This document shows positions 43,518 to 52,405 of a stretch of 64,000 nt of DNA, in pieces. The stretch's first letter is position 1, and each line of letters opens with the position of its first letter. Below the pieces are notes generated by a model, which did no database searches, had not been told where the DNA came from, and saw nothing but the letters and a program-made list of their open reading frames with translations. The position numbers and the translations under genes were made by a program. The stretch spans positions 21,733 to 85,732 of the forward strand of contig CBDATE010000007.1 of NCBI GenBank assembly GCA_965199815.1, given 5' to 3'. Origin of the DNA: Azotimanducus sp965199815 (GTDB taxonomy: Bacteria; Pseudomonadota; Gammaproteobacteria; Pseudomonadales; Azotimanducaceae).

Positions 43518-46475
43518 CTATGCCCTGTGCCCTGTGCCCTTGTCTGTAGGTATCACGCCGAATGTCGCGCCTCCGCCTCCGTCTCCGGCAATCAATTGCA
43601 GATCGAACTTGACCCGGCGCAAGGTTTCTCGTCCGATGTGCAATCCCATGCCGCGGCCACCGGGCTTCCGGGTGAAGCCGAACTCGAAGATCGCTTCCCG
43701 GTCGCGGGCATTGACACCCGGCCCGGTATCCGCAACAAGCAATGCGCCGTCGCGTTCGTCTAGTCGGATGCGCCGCTCATGCTGCGAATTCTGTTGCGAT
43801 AACCAGAAGATAGCGTTGTCCAGCAAGTTCACAAAGACGGGGTAGAAGCTCGAAGGGAAGCCGACAATCCTGGCGTTCGCGAAAGCACCGCTTGCAGTCA
43901 ACGTTATATCGTGGCGCGCGAGACGCGCTCGGAACAACTCCTCGAGGAAGTCTCGAATCTCGAAGCCGCGTATCTCTACCGCTTTCCTGTAGAGGCGGCG
44001 TTGCAGCGGCGTGAAGAGCGTCAGGTAGCCGTCGAGATGATCGAAGCTCGTTCGGATGCTGTCGTGCAACTCCCTCAATCCCTCGTTCGCATCGGCCCAC
44101 GCCTTCAGTTTTCGCAAGCCGTTGCGAACGGAGCGAATCGTGCCCGAAAACTCGTGATTGATGATCTCGATGGCCATTCCCAGCTGCACCAACTGTGCAT
44201 CGGCCTCGGCTTCCTCTTCGAGCAGGAGATTGCGCTGCTCGATGGCCATCAATTGTTCGGCCGTTGAACTCTCGCCCGTTACATCCACGGCCCGAAGCTG
44301 CTCCAACACCGAGTCCAGCAACGCTTTCTGCTCCTCCGTGACCTTCAGCACTCTGGTCTCCAGCGCATCCCTCACTTCCACAAAAAGCTCGTCGGACATT
44401 GTCGAGAGATCGGTGCGCTGAATCTCGCTCAGCACCTCCCGCAACTCTGCATCGACGGTCTTCAGAGATTGCCCTGCCACCGCGCGCGCTTTTGATGCGA
44501 CCTTGTCCGCCTCCACCCTCACTGCCTGGCCCGACTTGCCGGTAGTCCTTCGTGCCTCCTGTTCAAGGCCACCGAGTGCAGCTTCCGTCCTGACGCGGCG
44601 ATCAAGCGACAAGGCGGCTTTCTTCGCCTCTTCGCCGATCAGGCCATCGATTGTCTTGCGCGCAGGTCCGAACACATTCTCCTGAAGCGATGCGAACTCC
44701 GCGTTGTACGCTGTCCAGTCGCGAAGCGTGTCCTTGCTCAGCCCGATTCGCGGACGCGATATACGGTAGCGCGCCTCCAGTTCCCGGATGTCCGCTTGCA
44801 CTCGATGTTCGAGTTCGAGGACTTTGCTCGCCGCCAGCTCGCTGTCCCCGATAGCACAGGCGGCCCGCAGCTCCGTCTCCACACGCTCCTGCAACACCAG
44901 GACCTGCTCCCGAGGCTCGTCTTTGCCGAGCTGGTCGAAGAACAGGTTCAGGCGATCCTCGAACACCTTCTTTCTTTCCGAAACCTGTCCCTTTCTCTGT
45001 CTCCTTGCCGCGTCTTCTCGTGAAAGCCCGGCCTTTCGCAGATTGAATATCTCGGAATGCACCCCCTCAGAGCGGAAAAAGTCTGCCGCCATTTGCAGCA
45101 GGAAATTCTGAAGAATCGATCGAAACTGACGATAGGCCTTGTTTTCCTGGAACCCTTCACGTCCTGCCTTTTCCAGCAGCCTGGAATTCTTCACCACATC
45201 GAGCTCTACTGCCCCGAACATCTTGCGATGGGAGAAGTAATAGTAGGCAGCGCCCTTCGTCCGCCTGAATTCTATGTCCAGCCAGTCGTAATCGGTGTCC
45301 CCGTACGGCAGCACTCGAATCCCGTTGCGGTATATGTAGAGCCCTCCCAATTGTTCGGTCTTGGCCGCCAGTCTCGCGTGTTCCTCGTGCGGGATCGTCG
45401 AGTGTCTGTTTTCACCCTCGAAGGCAGCAAAGTCGATTGAAAACGGACCACAAAGAGTGGGAGTGCCGTGTGCACCGCCCCAGGAGATGATGTGCTCGGC
45501 GGTCGTCTCGCCATAGATCGAAATCTCGCCCCGAAACTGGCCGAACTCGTCGAACTCTCCACCCATCCGGTGGTCCGCGTTCTCGAACTCGTCCGGGGTG
45601 AAGAACTCATCTTCGGCAATCAACTCGTCGGACACCTCGTCCGACTTGTGATCCCGAAACGCGGTGCGAATCATGGGCTGCGAACTCGGCATCATGGTAT
45701 TGCCGAAGCCGAGTAATGCTTTCTTCAGAGGCGCTGCCTTGCCCGTTGCGGAATCTCCGTCGATATCATCCGCAAGCAGCGGCGATGTTGGCTTGATGAT
45801 GAACTGCGTTCCGCTGTCGTTTCCGCCGAGCGACGGCTTTCCGAGCCAAGAGTCAATATCCTGCGGATCAATATCGAATTGCTCCAGTTCATCCCCGAGT
45901 TTTTTCAGCAAGTCTGGCTCCACACGGCGACCGACAATTTCGGCGCTCGCACGAAATTCCCTTACCATCTCGGCTATGTCCCGAGCCGAAGGCAGTGTGC
46001 CCGCCGCGAATGAGCGCAGAGGGATGTCGATGTCCTCCAGATCAATGCCCGGCCATTCGAAGATGCCCCAGTTGATGAAGGCCGCGGTGAGTTCGGACGC
46101 GCCACCGTCGATTTTCGCGCGCGTCAATACCAGGAGCTGTGCACCGATGGTCGCGATCGCGAGCCGTCCGATTCCCTTTGCCCCGAGCATCGGGCGCGGC
46201 TTCTTGCCGGGGTATTGCGGTGGCGGGCAGTCGCGACTGAACTTGCTCTCGGTGCCGATTGTCAGCCATCTCGTTACAAAGTCGTCCCGACTCATCCCGA
46301 TGCCGTCGTCTCTCAGGACAAACAGGCCATCCGAGCGGTAGTAGTCGATCTCCACACACTCGGCATACGCGTCGTGTGCATTCTTGAACAGCTCGCTGAT
46401 TGCCGTGGGAATACCGGCAATCTGTTGCCTCCCAAGCATATCCAGTGTGCGGGCGCGCGTCTTGAACCTGGACAT
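43518..46475 (-). CDS. Dual-GHKL protein: Hsp90/MORC-like ATPase fused to a histidine-kinase core
   Basis: The 985-residue product has two ATP-binding modules. Near the N terminus, ELFKNAHDAYAECVEID (N box), FVLRDDGIGMSRDDFV (G1) and RPMLGAKGIGRLAIATIGAQ form an Hsp90/MutL/MORC-type GHKL domain. A long charged helical middle (about 570-720) follows. The C-terminal part carries a DHp-like LGMAIEIINHEFSGTIRSVR with a possible phosphoacceptor His at about 774. VNLLDNAIFW, VADTGPGVNARD and GFTRKPGGRGMGLHIGRETL are the N, G1, F and G2 boxes of a histidine kinase. ATG 46475 overlaps the methyltransferase stop in TAATG. It probably phosphorylates the receiver protein encoded next. Confidence 0.85.
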   Translation of the reverse strand: MSRFKTRARTLDMLGRQQIAGIPTAISELFKNAHDAYAECVEIDYYRSDGLFVLRDDGIGMSRDDFVTRWLTIGTESKFSRDCPPPQYPGKKPRPMLGAKGIGRLAIATIGAQLLVLTRAKIDGGASELTAAFINWGIFEWPGIDLEDIDIPLRSFAAGTLPSARDIAEMVREFRASAEIVGRRVEPDLLKKLGDELEQFDIDPQDIDSWLGKPSLGGNDSGTQFIIKPTSPLLADDIDGDSATGKAAPLKKALLGFGNTMMPSSQPMIRTAFRDHKSDEVSDELIAEDEFFTPDEFENADHRMGGEFDEFGQFRGEISIYGETTAEHIISWGGAHGTPTLCGPFSIDFAAFEGENRHSTIPHEEHARLAAKTEQLGGLYIYRNGIRVLPYGDTDYDWLDIEFRRTKGAAYYYFSHRKMFGAVELDVVKNSRLLEKAGREGFQENKAYRQFRSILQNFLLQMAADFFRSEGVHSEIFNLRKAGLSREDAARRQRKGQVSERKKVFEDRLNLFFDQLGKDEPREQVLVLQERVETELRAACAIGDSELAASKVLELEHRVQADIRELEARYRISRPRIGLSKDTLRDWTAYNAEFASLQENVFGPARKTIDGLIGEEAKKAALSLDRRVRTEAALGGLEQEARRTTGKSGQAVRVEADKVASKARAVAGQSLKTVDAELREVLSEIQRTDLSTMSDELFVEVRDALETRVLKVTEEQKALLDSVLEQLRAVDVTGESSTAEQLMAIEQRNLLLEEEAEADAQLVQLGMAIEIINHEFSGTIRSVRNGLRKLKAWADANEGLRELHDSIRTSFDHLDGYLTLFTPLQRRLYRKAVEIRGFEIRDFLEELFRARLARHDITLTASGAFANARIVGFPSSFYPVFVNLLDNAIFWLSQQNSQHERRIRLDERDGALLVADTGPGVNARDREAIFEFGFTRKPGGRGMGLHIGRETLRRVKFDLQLIAGDGGGGATFGVIPTDKGTGHRA

Positions 46476-47536
46476 TACGGCAGTCGTCCCATGTCTCTCA
46501 GGTGCTTGATGAACTGACGGCCGATCAGCTCCGCCAAACGCACCGGCACGGCGTTTCCGATCTGTCTCGCCATTGATGCCATACTGCCTTTGAAGACGAA
46601 ATTTTCGGGAAATGTCTGCAAGCATGCCGCTTCTCGAATACTGATGGCCCTGTGCTGTTGCGGGTGGCCGAAGCGCCCGTTCGAGTAGCTGGTGCAACGT
46701 GTAGTCAGGCCGGAAGCGGGAGCATCCCACCGCATTCGGCCATATACGTCACTGTAGCCCGAAAAGCTCTTGTGACATGCGAGTTGCAAGGGCTGTGGCC
46801 AATCCCGATTGCCTCCGCCTTCGGGCGTTATCCTGATGCGCTCCAGATTGCGCGGCGAGAGACGCGCTGCCCGATGATTGGGTACTCTCCTGTGTGCTTC
46901 CCCCGCTTCGATGGGCGGAAGATGAGAAATCCAGTCTCGAACAGTCTCGTATCGCTCGTGCGATGTTCCCGGACCGTGAGTCTCGTCCGGCAGGCGAATG
47001 GCACCATGCCGACTCCCCATCAGGATGAGGCGACGGCGGCTTTGCGGAACTCCGTATTTCGCCAGCTTGATGGGTCGATACGCCATCTCGTATCCGGCTG
47101 TCTCGAGTTGATGCAGGAAGTCGCCAAAGGGTTCACTGGCGCTGCTGAGCTTCTGGAGTCCCGGAACGTTTTCCACGAACACCAGATCTGGTCGACAGAC
47201 TTTTACAAAATGTGCAAAGCGCGCAAGCAGGGGTACGCGGCTGTCCTTGTCCGGATGCGGTCGCTGCGTGTTCTGGTTGCTGTACGGCTGGCAGGGTGCA
47301 CAGCCGCTGAACAGCACCGGGGTTGGCTTGCCCGCATTGATTCGCAGCCGGACTTCCTCTGTGCTTACATCCTGAACATCCGCACATGCAAAGTGTGTGT
47401 CGGGAAAGTTGGCCACGAAGCTCTTCCTTGCGTCGGCGTCGTGGTCGAGTGCGAAGGCAATTTCCATGCCGACATCCCGAAACCCGCAACTCGCACCACC
47501 GCAGCCAGAGAAGAAGTCGTACACCTGAACAGTCAT
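46475..47536 (-). CDS. DNA cytosine-5 methyltransferase
   Basis: A C5 methyltransferase of about 353 residues with the motifs in order: I (YDFFSGCGGASCGFRDVG), IV with the catalytic cysteine (LFSGCAPCQPYSNQN), VI (VFVENVPGLQKLS), VIII (GVPQSRRRLILMGSRHGAI) and X (ARQIGNAVPVRLAELIG). The target site is not predictable. ATG 47536 is chosen because the frame further upstream runs into the hairpin element. It is the first gene of a minus-strand cluster with the dual-GHKL kinase and receiver protein. No restriction endonuclease gene is recognisable alongside, so it is either orphan, regulatory, or part of a system with an unrecognised effector. Confidence 0.92.
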   Translation of the reverse strand: MTVQVYDFFSGCGGASCGFRDVGMEIAFALDHDADARKSFVANFPDTHFACADVQDVSTEEVRLRINAGKPTPVLFSGCAPCQPYSNQNTQRPHPDKDSRVPLLARFAHFVKVCRPDLVFVENVPGLQKLSSASEPFGDFLHQLETAGYEMAYRPIKLAKYGVPQSRRRLILMGSRHGAIRLPDETHGPGTSHERYETVRDWISHLPPIEAGEAHRRVPNHRAARLSPRNLERIRITPEGGGNRDWPQPLQLACHKSFSGYSDVYGRMRWDAPASGLTTRCTSYSNGRFGHPQQHRAISIREAACLQTFPENFVFKGSMASMARQIGNAVPVRLAELIGRQFIKHLRDMGRLP

Positions 47537-47612
47537 CGGATCATTCTCGCAGGTACGCATGCTCAGCGCACCTGCGCCTCGCATATCCGGTCGTTTGTCG
47601 AGGGTTTGCACA

Positions 47613-47763
47613 GGGAAACTCTGAATAACAGAGTTTCCCGTGCGGCACACGGATGTGCCGCCAGATTCAGTGCCGTAAGGCATTGAATCTGCGAGCAAAT
47701 CAGAAGCGTACTTCTGATTTGCGAATCTGATCAAGTCCACGGATGGACTTGATCAGAACATAC
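47613..47763 (-). repeat. Five-hairpin intergenic element, full copy in inverted orientation
   Basis: This is the reverse complement of the element at 24648-24798, with few differences (the loop of H5 and one loop base). In this orientation H5 comes first, then H4, H3, H2 and H1, ending in TATGTTCTGATCAAG on the complementary strand. It lies in the 335-base gap between the methyltransferase gene and the divergent crotonase gene, so the promoters of both probably lie beside it. The remainder of the gap (47764-47871) shows no other clear feature. Confidence 0.9.
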
Positions 47764-47871
47764 ATAGTACAAGCACCGAGAGGCGGTCGGGGGAATTCAG
47801 ACGGCTCGTACACTGCTGATGCAGTCGCCTGTGCTACCCTTTGCCGTCCTGTTCACAAAGGGTTTCACCCT

Positions 47872-48678
47872 ATGCCTCTCGAGTTTCCCGATCTTGGTGT
47901 GAGTTTCGATGGCATGGTCGCGACTGTGGAAATTCAGCGCCCGCCACACAACTTCTTTGATTTTCAGCTCATCGAGCAACTCGCCGATGCATTCGAGCAA
48001 CTCGGCGAGGACTCTGCCTGCCGCGCCATTCTCCTGGCCTCTCAGGGCAGGTCATTTTGTGCCGGTGCCAATTTCGGTCGCGGACAGGATGATCCCGAGG
48101 CTGACAGTCAGTTTGTACAGCAGGGATTTCGTGATGACACTACCGGACGCCTGTATCGCGCGGCGGTGCGCCTGTTTCGTAGCCCGAAGCCGGTGATTGG
48201 TGCCATTCAGGGGCCCGCCATCGGTGGCGGACTCGGTGTGGCGCTTGTGCCGGACTTTCGTGTGGTGAGTCCCGCCGCGCGCTTTGCAGCGAACTTCGTC
48301 AAGCTCGGCATCCACCCTGGATTTGGCATCAGCGTCACCTTGCCGCGCATCATCGGTGTGCAACAGGCGAACCGGATGCTGCTTACGGGATGCCGCGTGA
48401 ATGGTGAGGAGGCACTGAAAACAGGGCTCGCTGACAGACTGGCCAGCGCGGAGACCTTGCGTACCGAAGCGATACAGTTTGCCAGCGAGATCGCCGAGAA
48501 CGCGCCGCTCGCGGTCGAGGCTGTGCGCGCAACACAAAGAGACGGGCTCGCCGATGCGGTGGCGAAGATCACCGAGCATGAGCTTGCCGAGCAGCGTCGC
48601 TTGCAAGCCACGGAAGATGCCGCGGAAGGTATTCGCGCGGTGGCGGAGCGACGCGCGGGGAACTTTCAGCGACGCTGA
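47872..48678 (+). CDS. Enoyl-CoA hydratase/isomerase (crotonase) family protein
   Basis: A 268-residue crotonase. It has RAILLASQGRSFCAGANFGR (first oxyanion loop) and KPVIGAIQGPAIGGGLGVAL (second oxyanion glycine region). ARFAANFVKLGIHPGFGISV and GLADRLASAETLR complete the core. ATG at 47872 gives normal length; an upstream ATG at 47743 would begin inside the hairpin element and is rejected. The substrate is unknown; acyl-CoA hydration or isomerisation is likely. The LLM oxidoreductase and alcohol dehydrogenase that follow on the same strand suggest a small catabolic group. Confidence 0.9.
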   Translation: MPLEFPDLGVSFDGMVATVEIQRPPHNFFDFQLIEQLADAFEQLGEDSACRAILLASQGRSFCAGANFGRGQDDPEADSQFVQQGFRDDTTGRLYRAAVRLFRSPKPVIGAIQGPAIGGGLGVALVPDFRVVSPAARFAANFVKLGIHPGFGISVTLPRIIGVQQANRMLLTGCRVNGEEALKTGLADRLASAETLRTEAIQFASEIAENAPLAVEAVRATQRDGLADAVAKITEHELAEQRRLQATEDAAEGIRAVAERRAGNFQRR

Positions 48679-48730
48679 GTATGTTTGTGACAGGCCCGCA
48701 TAACACAGAAGAAACACACAAGGAACAGGA

Positions 48731-49612
48731 ATGAAACTCGGAAAGCTCGGTGTGTGGCAATTTCTCGATGCGTTGCCAGCCACGCAAGCCGCCGAAGCAG
48801 CGAAGCGTGTACAGGATATGGGGTATGCCGCACTCTGGATTCCCGAAACCACGGGACGACATCCATTTGCCATGGCCTCCTGGCTGCTTGCCAACACCTC
48901 GAACCTGATCGTTGCGACTGGCATCGCAAACATCTATCACCGCGAACCCGGTGTCACACTGGCCGCGCAGATGACGCTGGCCGAGCAGTCGGGAGGGCGC
49001 TTTCTGCTCGGCCTTGGCGTATCGCACAAACCCCTGGTGGAAGGAGTGCGCGGCCTGCATTATGGCAAGCCGGTGGAGACCATGCGTACCTACCTGCAGG
49101 CGATGAGCACATCGCCGTACACCGGAGTTGCTCCTGAGGCACCGCCACCGATCGTGATCGCCGCTCTGGGGCCGAAAATGCTGGAACTCGCTGCGGAATC
49201 CGCGGATGGTGCACATCCATACTTTGTCTCGCCCGAGCATACGCGCGAGGCGCGCAGGATTCTCGGGGATGAAGCCTGGCTGTGCGTCGAGCAGAAGGTG
49301 GTGTTCGAGACCGACATGGAGAAGGCGAGAGCCGCCGCCCGAGCCGCGTTTCGCATCTACTCTTCGCTGCCGAACTATCGCAATAACTGGAAGCGCATGG
49401 GATTCGCGGATGCTGACCTTGACGATGGCGGCTCGGATGCCTTCCTCGATGCCACTTTTGCCATGGGGGACGTCTCGCGGATTGTGTCTCGGGTGGAAGA
49501 GCATCTGGCGGCCGGGGCGAACCATGTGTGCGTACAGGCGATTTCCGCCACCGGTTCCCCGGGAATTATCGACTGGAAAGCGCTCGAAGCCGTTTCCGCA
49601 GCACTCCTGTAG
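48731..49612 (+). CDS. LLM-class F420/flavin-dependent oxidoreductase
   Basis: A 293-residue luciferase-like barrel. It has GYAALWIPETTGRHPFAMAS, NTSNLIVATGIANIYHREPG, LAEQSGGRFLLGLGVSHKPL, PIVIAALGPKMLELAAESAD and GAHPYFVSPEHTREARRIL, matching the MSMEG_4141-type subfamily annotated as F420-dependent. The cofactor (F420 or FMN) cannot be told from sequence. An A/G-rich stretch (AAGGAACAGGA) precedes ATG 48731 as a ribosome binding site. It is distinct from the LLM gene at 26454. A perfect 9-bp hairpin overlaps its stop codon. Confidence 0.88.
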   Translation: MKLGKLGVWQFLDALPATQAAEAAKRVQDMGYAALWIPETTGRHPFAMASWLLANTSNLIVATGIANIYHREPGVTLAAQMTLAEQSGGRFLLGLGVSHKPLVEGVRGLHYGKPVETMRTYLQAMSTSPYTGVAPEAPPPIVIAALGPKMLELAAESADGAHPYFVSPEHTREARRILGDEAWLCVEQKVVFETDMEKARAAARAAFRIYSSLPNYRNNWKRMGFADADLDDGGSDAFLDATFAMGDVSRIVSRVEEHLAAGANHVCVQAISATGSPGIIDWKALEAVSAALL

Positions 49613-49630
49613 TGCTTGATAAAGCACTAC
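49609..49630 (+). terminator. Hairpin over the stop codon of the LLM oxidoreductase gene
   Basis: GTAGTGCTT, loop GATA, AAGCACTAC is a perfect 9-bp stem that includes the TAG stop (49610-49612). It has no following T-run, so it may be a processing or partial attenuation site before the alcohol dehydrogenase rather than a full intrinsic terminator. Confidence 0.4.
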
Positions 49631-49673
49631 ACTGAAACCCCCGCTGACAGCAAATATCTACAGGAGAGGTTCA

Positions 49674-50762
49674 ATGCGTGCAGCCGTCTTTCGTGAAGTG
49701 AATACACCGCTCGAGATCGAGGAAGTCAGCGTGGACAAGCCGCGCGCACGTGAGGTGCTGATTCGCACCCGAGCGAGCGGCATCTGTCATTCCGACCATC
49801 ACTTCTACAAGGGCCTGTACCCGTATCCGTGCCCCACGGTGCTCGGTCACGAAGCTGCAGGTGTTGTCGAGCAGGTGGGTGAGGGCGTATCGTTCGTGAA
49901 GCCGGGAGATCATGTCATCACCTGCCTGTCCGCCTTCTGCGGGCATTGCGAGTTCTGCCTTGCGGGAAGGATGTCGCTCTGTCAGGAACCCGAGTTGCAA
50001 CGAGGTATGGATGTGCCTCCGCGCCTGTCGCAGGGCGGCGAGCCGATATTTCAGTTCCTGAATCTCTCTGCTTATGCGGAACAGATGCTGGTGCACGAGC
50101 ATGCGCTCACCAGGATTACTCGGGACATGCCCTTCGATCGGGCCGCGCTCATTGGCTGTGGCGTTATCACCGGCACGGGCGCGGTGTTTCGTACCGCCAA
50201 GGTGGCTCCCGGCGAGACGGTTGCGGTCATAGGCTGCGGCGGTATCGGCCTGTCAGCTATCAATGGTGCTGCTATTGCCGGTGCCGGACGGGTCATCGCC
50301 ATAGATCGCGTCAGCAGCAAGCTCGACCTGGCGACGAAGATGGGTGCCACTGATGTGATCAACGCCAGTGAAACCAACGATCCGGTTGCATTGGTGCGTG
50401 ATCTCACCAAGGGAGGTGTACATCATGCAATCGAGGCTATCGGCCTCAAGGCAACGGCAGAACAAGCCTTTCGCATGCTCAGACGTGGCGGGACGGCGAC
50501 TATCATCGGCATGATCCCGGTGGGGGAGATGGTCGAGTTGCATGGCGTTGATTTTCTTCAGGAGAAGCGCATCCAGGGCTCCATGATGGGCTCCAATCAA
50601 TTTCGCACGGACATGCCACGCCTGATCGACTTTTATCTCAAGGACAAGTTGCAGCTTGATCTGATGATCTCGAATCATCTGCGCCTTGAAGACGTGAATC
50701 AGGGACTGGCAGCACTCGAGTCCGGCGAGACCGCGCGCAGCGTGATGCTGTTCGATTCCTGA
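49674..50762 (+). CDS. Zinc-dependent alcohol dehydrogenase
   Basis: A 362-residue medium-chain dehydrogenase. It has the catalytic-zinc cysteine in ASGICHSDHHF, VLGHEAAGVVEQVGEGV, the four structural-zinc cysteines in CLSAFCGHCEFCLAGRMSLC, and the NAD motif VAVIGCGGIGLSAINGAAIA. LDLATKMGATDVINASE resembles class III-type or thiol-adduct dehydrogenases. The alcohol, aldehyde or thiol substrate is not readable. An AGGAGAGG ribosome binding site lies ahead of ATG 49674. It follows the LLM oxidoreductase gene on the same strand and is convergent with the DegQ-like gene. Confidence 0.92.
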   Translation: MRAAVFREVNTPLEIEEVSVDKPRAREVLIRTRASGICHSDHHFYKGLYPYPCPTVLGHEAAGVVEQVGEGVSFVKPGDHVITCLSAFCGHCEFCLAGRMSLCQEPELQRGMDVPPRLSQGGEPIFQFLNLSAYAEQMLVHEHALTRITRDMPFDRAALIGCGVITGTGAVFRTAKVAPGETVAVIGCGGIGLSAINGAAIAGAGRVIAIDRVSSKLDLATKMGATDVINASETNDPVALVRDLTKGGVHHAIEAIGLKATAEQAFRMLRRGGTATIIGMIPVGEMVELHGVDFLQEKRIQGSMMGSNQFRTDMPRLIDFYLKDKLQLDLMISNHLRLEDVNQGLAALESGETARSVMLFDS

Positions 50763-50795
50763 TGTGCCGCCTGGTTCATATGGTCTGATCGCGAT

Positions 50796-52157
50796 TCAAG
50801 CGTCACTCAGGGCGCGCAGGGTGATGGTGCCGCGTGCGCCGGAGCGATATACGCCAATCACGGCATCCTTGCGAGAGCCTTGCAACTCGCGCAGCAGATC
50901 GTGAATGTCTCGTACCAGCGAGCGATTCACGGAGGTCAATATATCTCCGGCGCGAAATCCCGACCGCCAGGCATAGCTGCCACGCTTGATGTCGGTAATC
51001 AGTACGCCGAGGCTGGTCGTTACCCTGGCGTTTTCATCGACAAAGTTCTGCAGGGTGGCAGCGCGAAAGCGCGCGTCCACGCGCTCGCCCTCGACCGGAT
51101 TTGCATCCGGCGGCCTGATGAGTACCTCGAGTTCGAAGCTTTGCTCATCGCGCATGAGTTCGAGGTTCACCGTCTGGCCCAGGATGAAAAGCCCCGAGCT
51201 GCTCGCATAGTCCGAAGTATCCCGTATCGCCCGTCCTTCAATGGTCAGCAGCAAATCATCGGCATTGATGCCGACAGCATCGGCAATGCTGCCGGGAGTG
51301 ACGCGCCTGATACGCACACCCTGGATGGTCGAAATGCCCAGCGCCTCGCGTTCATCAAGAGTGATGTCTTCAACCCAGATGCCAAGCTGACCCCGATGCA
51401 CACTGCCGCTGGCAATAAGTTCGCGGGCAATGCCGTAGGCAAGGTTGCTCGGAATAGCGAATCCGATGCCGATACTCCCGCCGCCCGGCGCATAGATGGA
51501 TGTGTTGATGCCAACAAGTCTGCCTGCCAGATCAACCAGCGGACCGCCCGAGTTGCCGGCATTGATGGATGCATCGGTCTGAATGTAGTCCTGAAATTCG
51601 CCTCCGCCCGAGCCTCGGCCAAGTGCACTGACAATGCCGGAGGTCACGGTGGATTCGAATCGGAAGGGGTTGCCGATGGCAAGCACAAAGTCGCCCACCG
51701 CCAGCGTGTCCGAGTCGCCGGGTTCGATTTCGCTCAAGCGGTTGGCCTCCACCTGTAGCACGGCCAGATCTATCTGTTTGTCGAATCCGACGATGTCGGC
51801 AGTTATGACGCGCCGGTCTTCGAGGTTGATCTGAATCTCTTCGGCGGATTCGATCAAGTGGTAATTGGTGAGGATATAGCCACGCGCCGCATCGATAATC
51901 ACCCCGGAGCCAGCGCTCTGCATACGTTTTTCGGTTCTGGGTCGGAAATAGCGACCCCACACCGGAGAATCAAGCAGACGGCTGCGAATCTGTACGGTGG
52001 CGTAGGTTTCGATATTCACCACCGCGGGGACGACCTGCTCGACCACCGGTGCCAGGCTCGGCAGCGGCGTACCGTCTGCCAGAGTGGTTGGCAGGGCGGC
52101 GTGGGACGAAAGCGAGAGCACAAGCGCGGTGCACAGCAGGACAAGGCGGCCCGGCAC
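50796..52157 (-). CDS. DegQ/DegP-like periplasmic serine protease
   Basis: A trypsin-like protease of about 453 residues with two PDZ domains. A signal peptide (RLVLLCTALVLSLSSHAA) precedes the catalytic triad: His in TNYHLIESAEEIQI, Asp in DKQIDLAVLQV and Ser in NAGNSGGPLVDLAG. PDZ-1 is around VRIRRVTPGSIADAVGINAD and PDZ-2 around ITDIKRGSYAWRSGFRAGDI. It is a periplasmic quality-control protease. GTG codons at 52157, 52172 and 52187 lie in a 15-bp repeat and all could start it; 52157 gives the cleanest signal peptide. A tRNA-Gly gene lies 60 bases upstream on the same strand and may share its transcript. Confidence 0.9.
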   Translation of the reverse strand: MPGRLVLLCTALVLSLSSHAALPTTLADGTPLPSLAPVVEQVVPAVVNIETYATVQIRSRLLDSPVWGRYFRPRTEKRMQSAGSGVIIDAARGYILTNYHLIESAEEIQINLEDRRVITADIVGFDKQIDLAVLQVEANRLSEIEPGDSDTLAVGDFVLAIGNPFRFESTVTSGIVSALGRGSGGGEFQDYIQTDASINAGNSGGPLVDLAGRLVGINTSIYAPGGGSIGIGFAIPSNLAYGIARELIASGSVHRGQLGIWVEDITLDEREALGISTIQGVRIRRVTPGSIADAVGINADDLLLTIEGRAIRDTSDYASSSGLFILGQTVNLELMRDEQSFELEVLIRPPDANPVEGERVDARFRAATLQNFVDENARVTTSLGVLITDIKRGSYAWRSGFRAGDILTSVNRSLVRDIHDLLRELQGSRKDAVIGVYRSGARGTITLRALSDA

Positions 52158-52216
52158 ACCGAAACCCGGCACACCCAGACCCGGCACACCCGACGGAGAG
52201 CAGGGAGCGGGCGCAA

Positions 52217-52291
52217 TGGAGCGGGTGAGCGGAATCGAACCGCCATCTCCAGCTTGGGAAGCTGGGGTAATAACCACTATACGACACCCGC
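52217..52291 (-). tRNA. tRNA-Gly (anticodon CCC)
   Basis: The reverse complement gives a full cloverleaf. Acceptor GCGGGTG pairs with CACCCGC, and the discriminator T and CCA are encoded. The anticodon stem CCAGC/GCTGG has loop TTCCCAA, anticodon CCC. The T-arm GGCGG-TTCGATT-CCGCT has one G-T pair. The D-arm is GTATAGTGGTTATTAC. The gene lies just before the DegQ-like gene. Confidence 0.95.
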
Positions 52292-52405
52292 CTGTGCATG
52301 ATACCTGTTCGGGGAACATGATATGCCGTGTGTACACGTGCAGTACAGTATGCCTGTTCTTGCAGTGGATTGAGAATGACCGGTCTCCGGGAGGGCTTCT
52401 GTTCC

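Noticed and set aside
46476..46730. Extension of the dual-GHKL protein upstream into the methyltransferase gene
   Set aside because: The ATG at 46475 overlaps the methyltransferase stop in a TAATG pattern, and the conserved N box follows within 30 residues. The extension has no family features.
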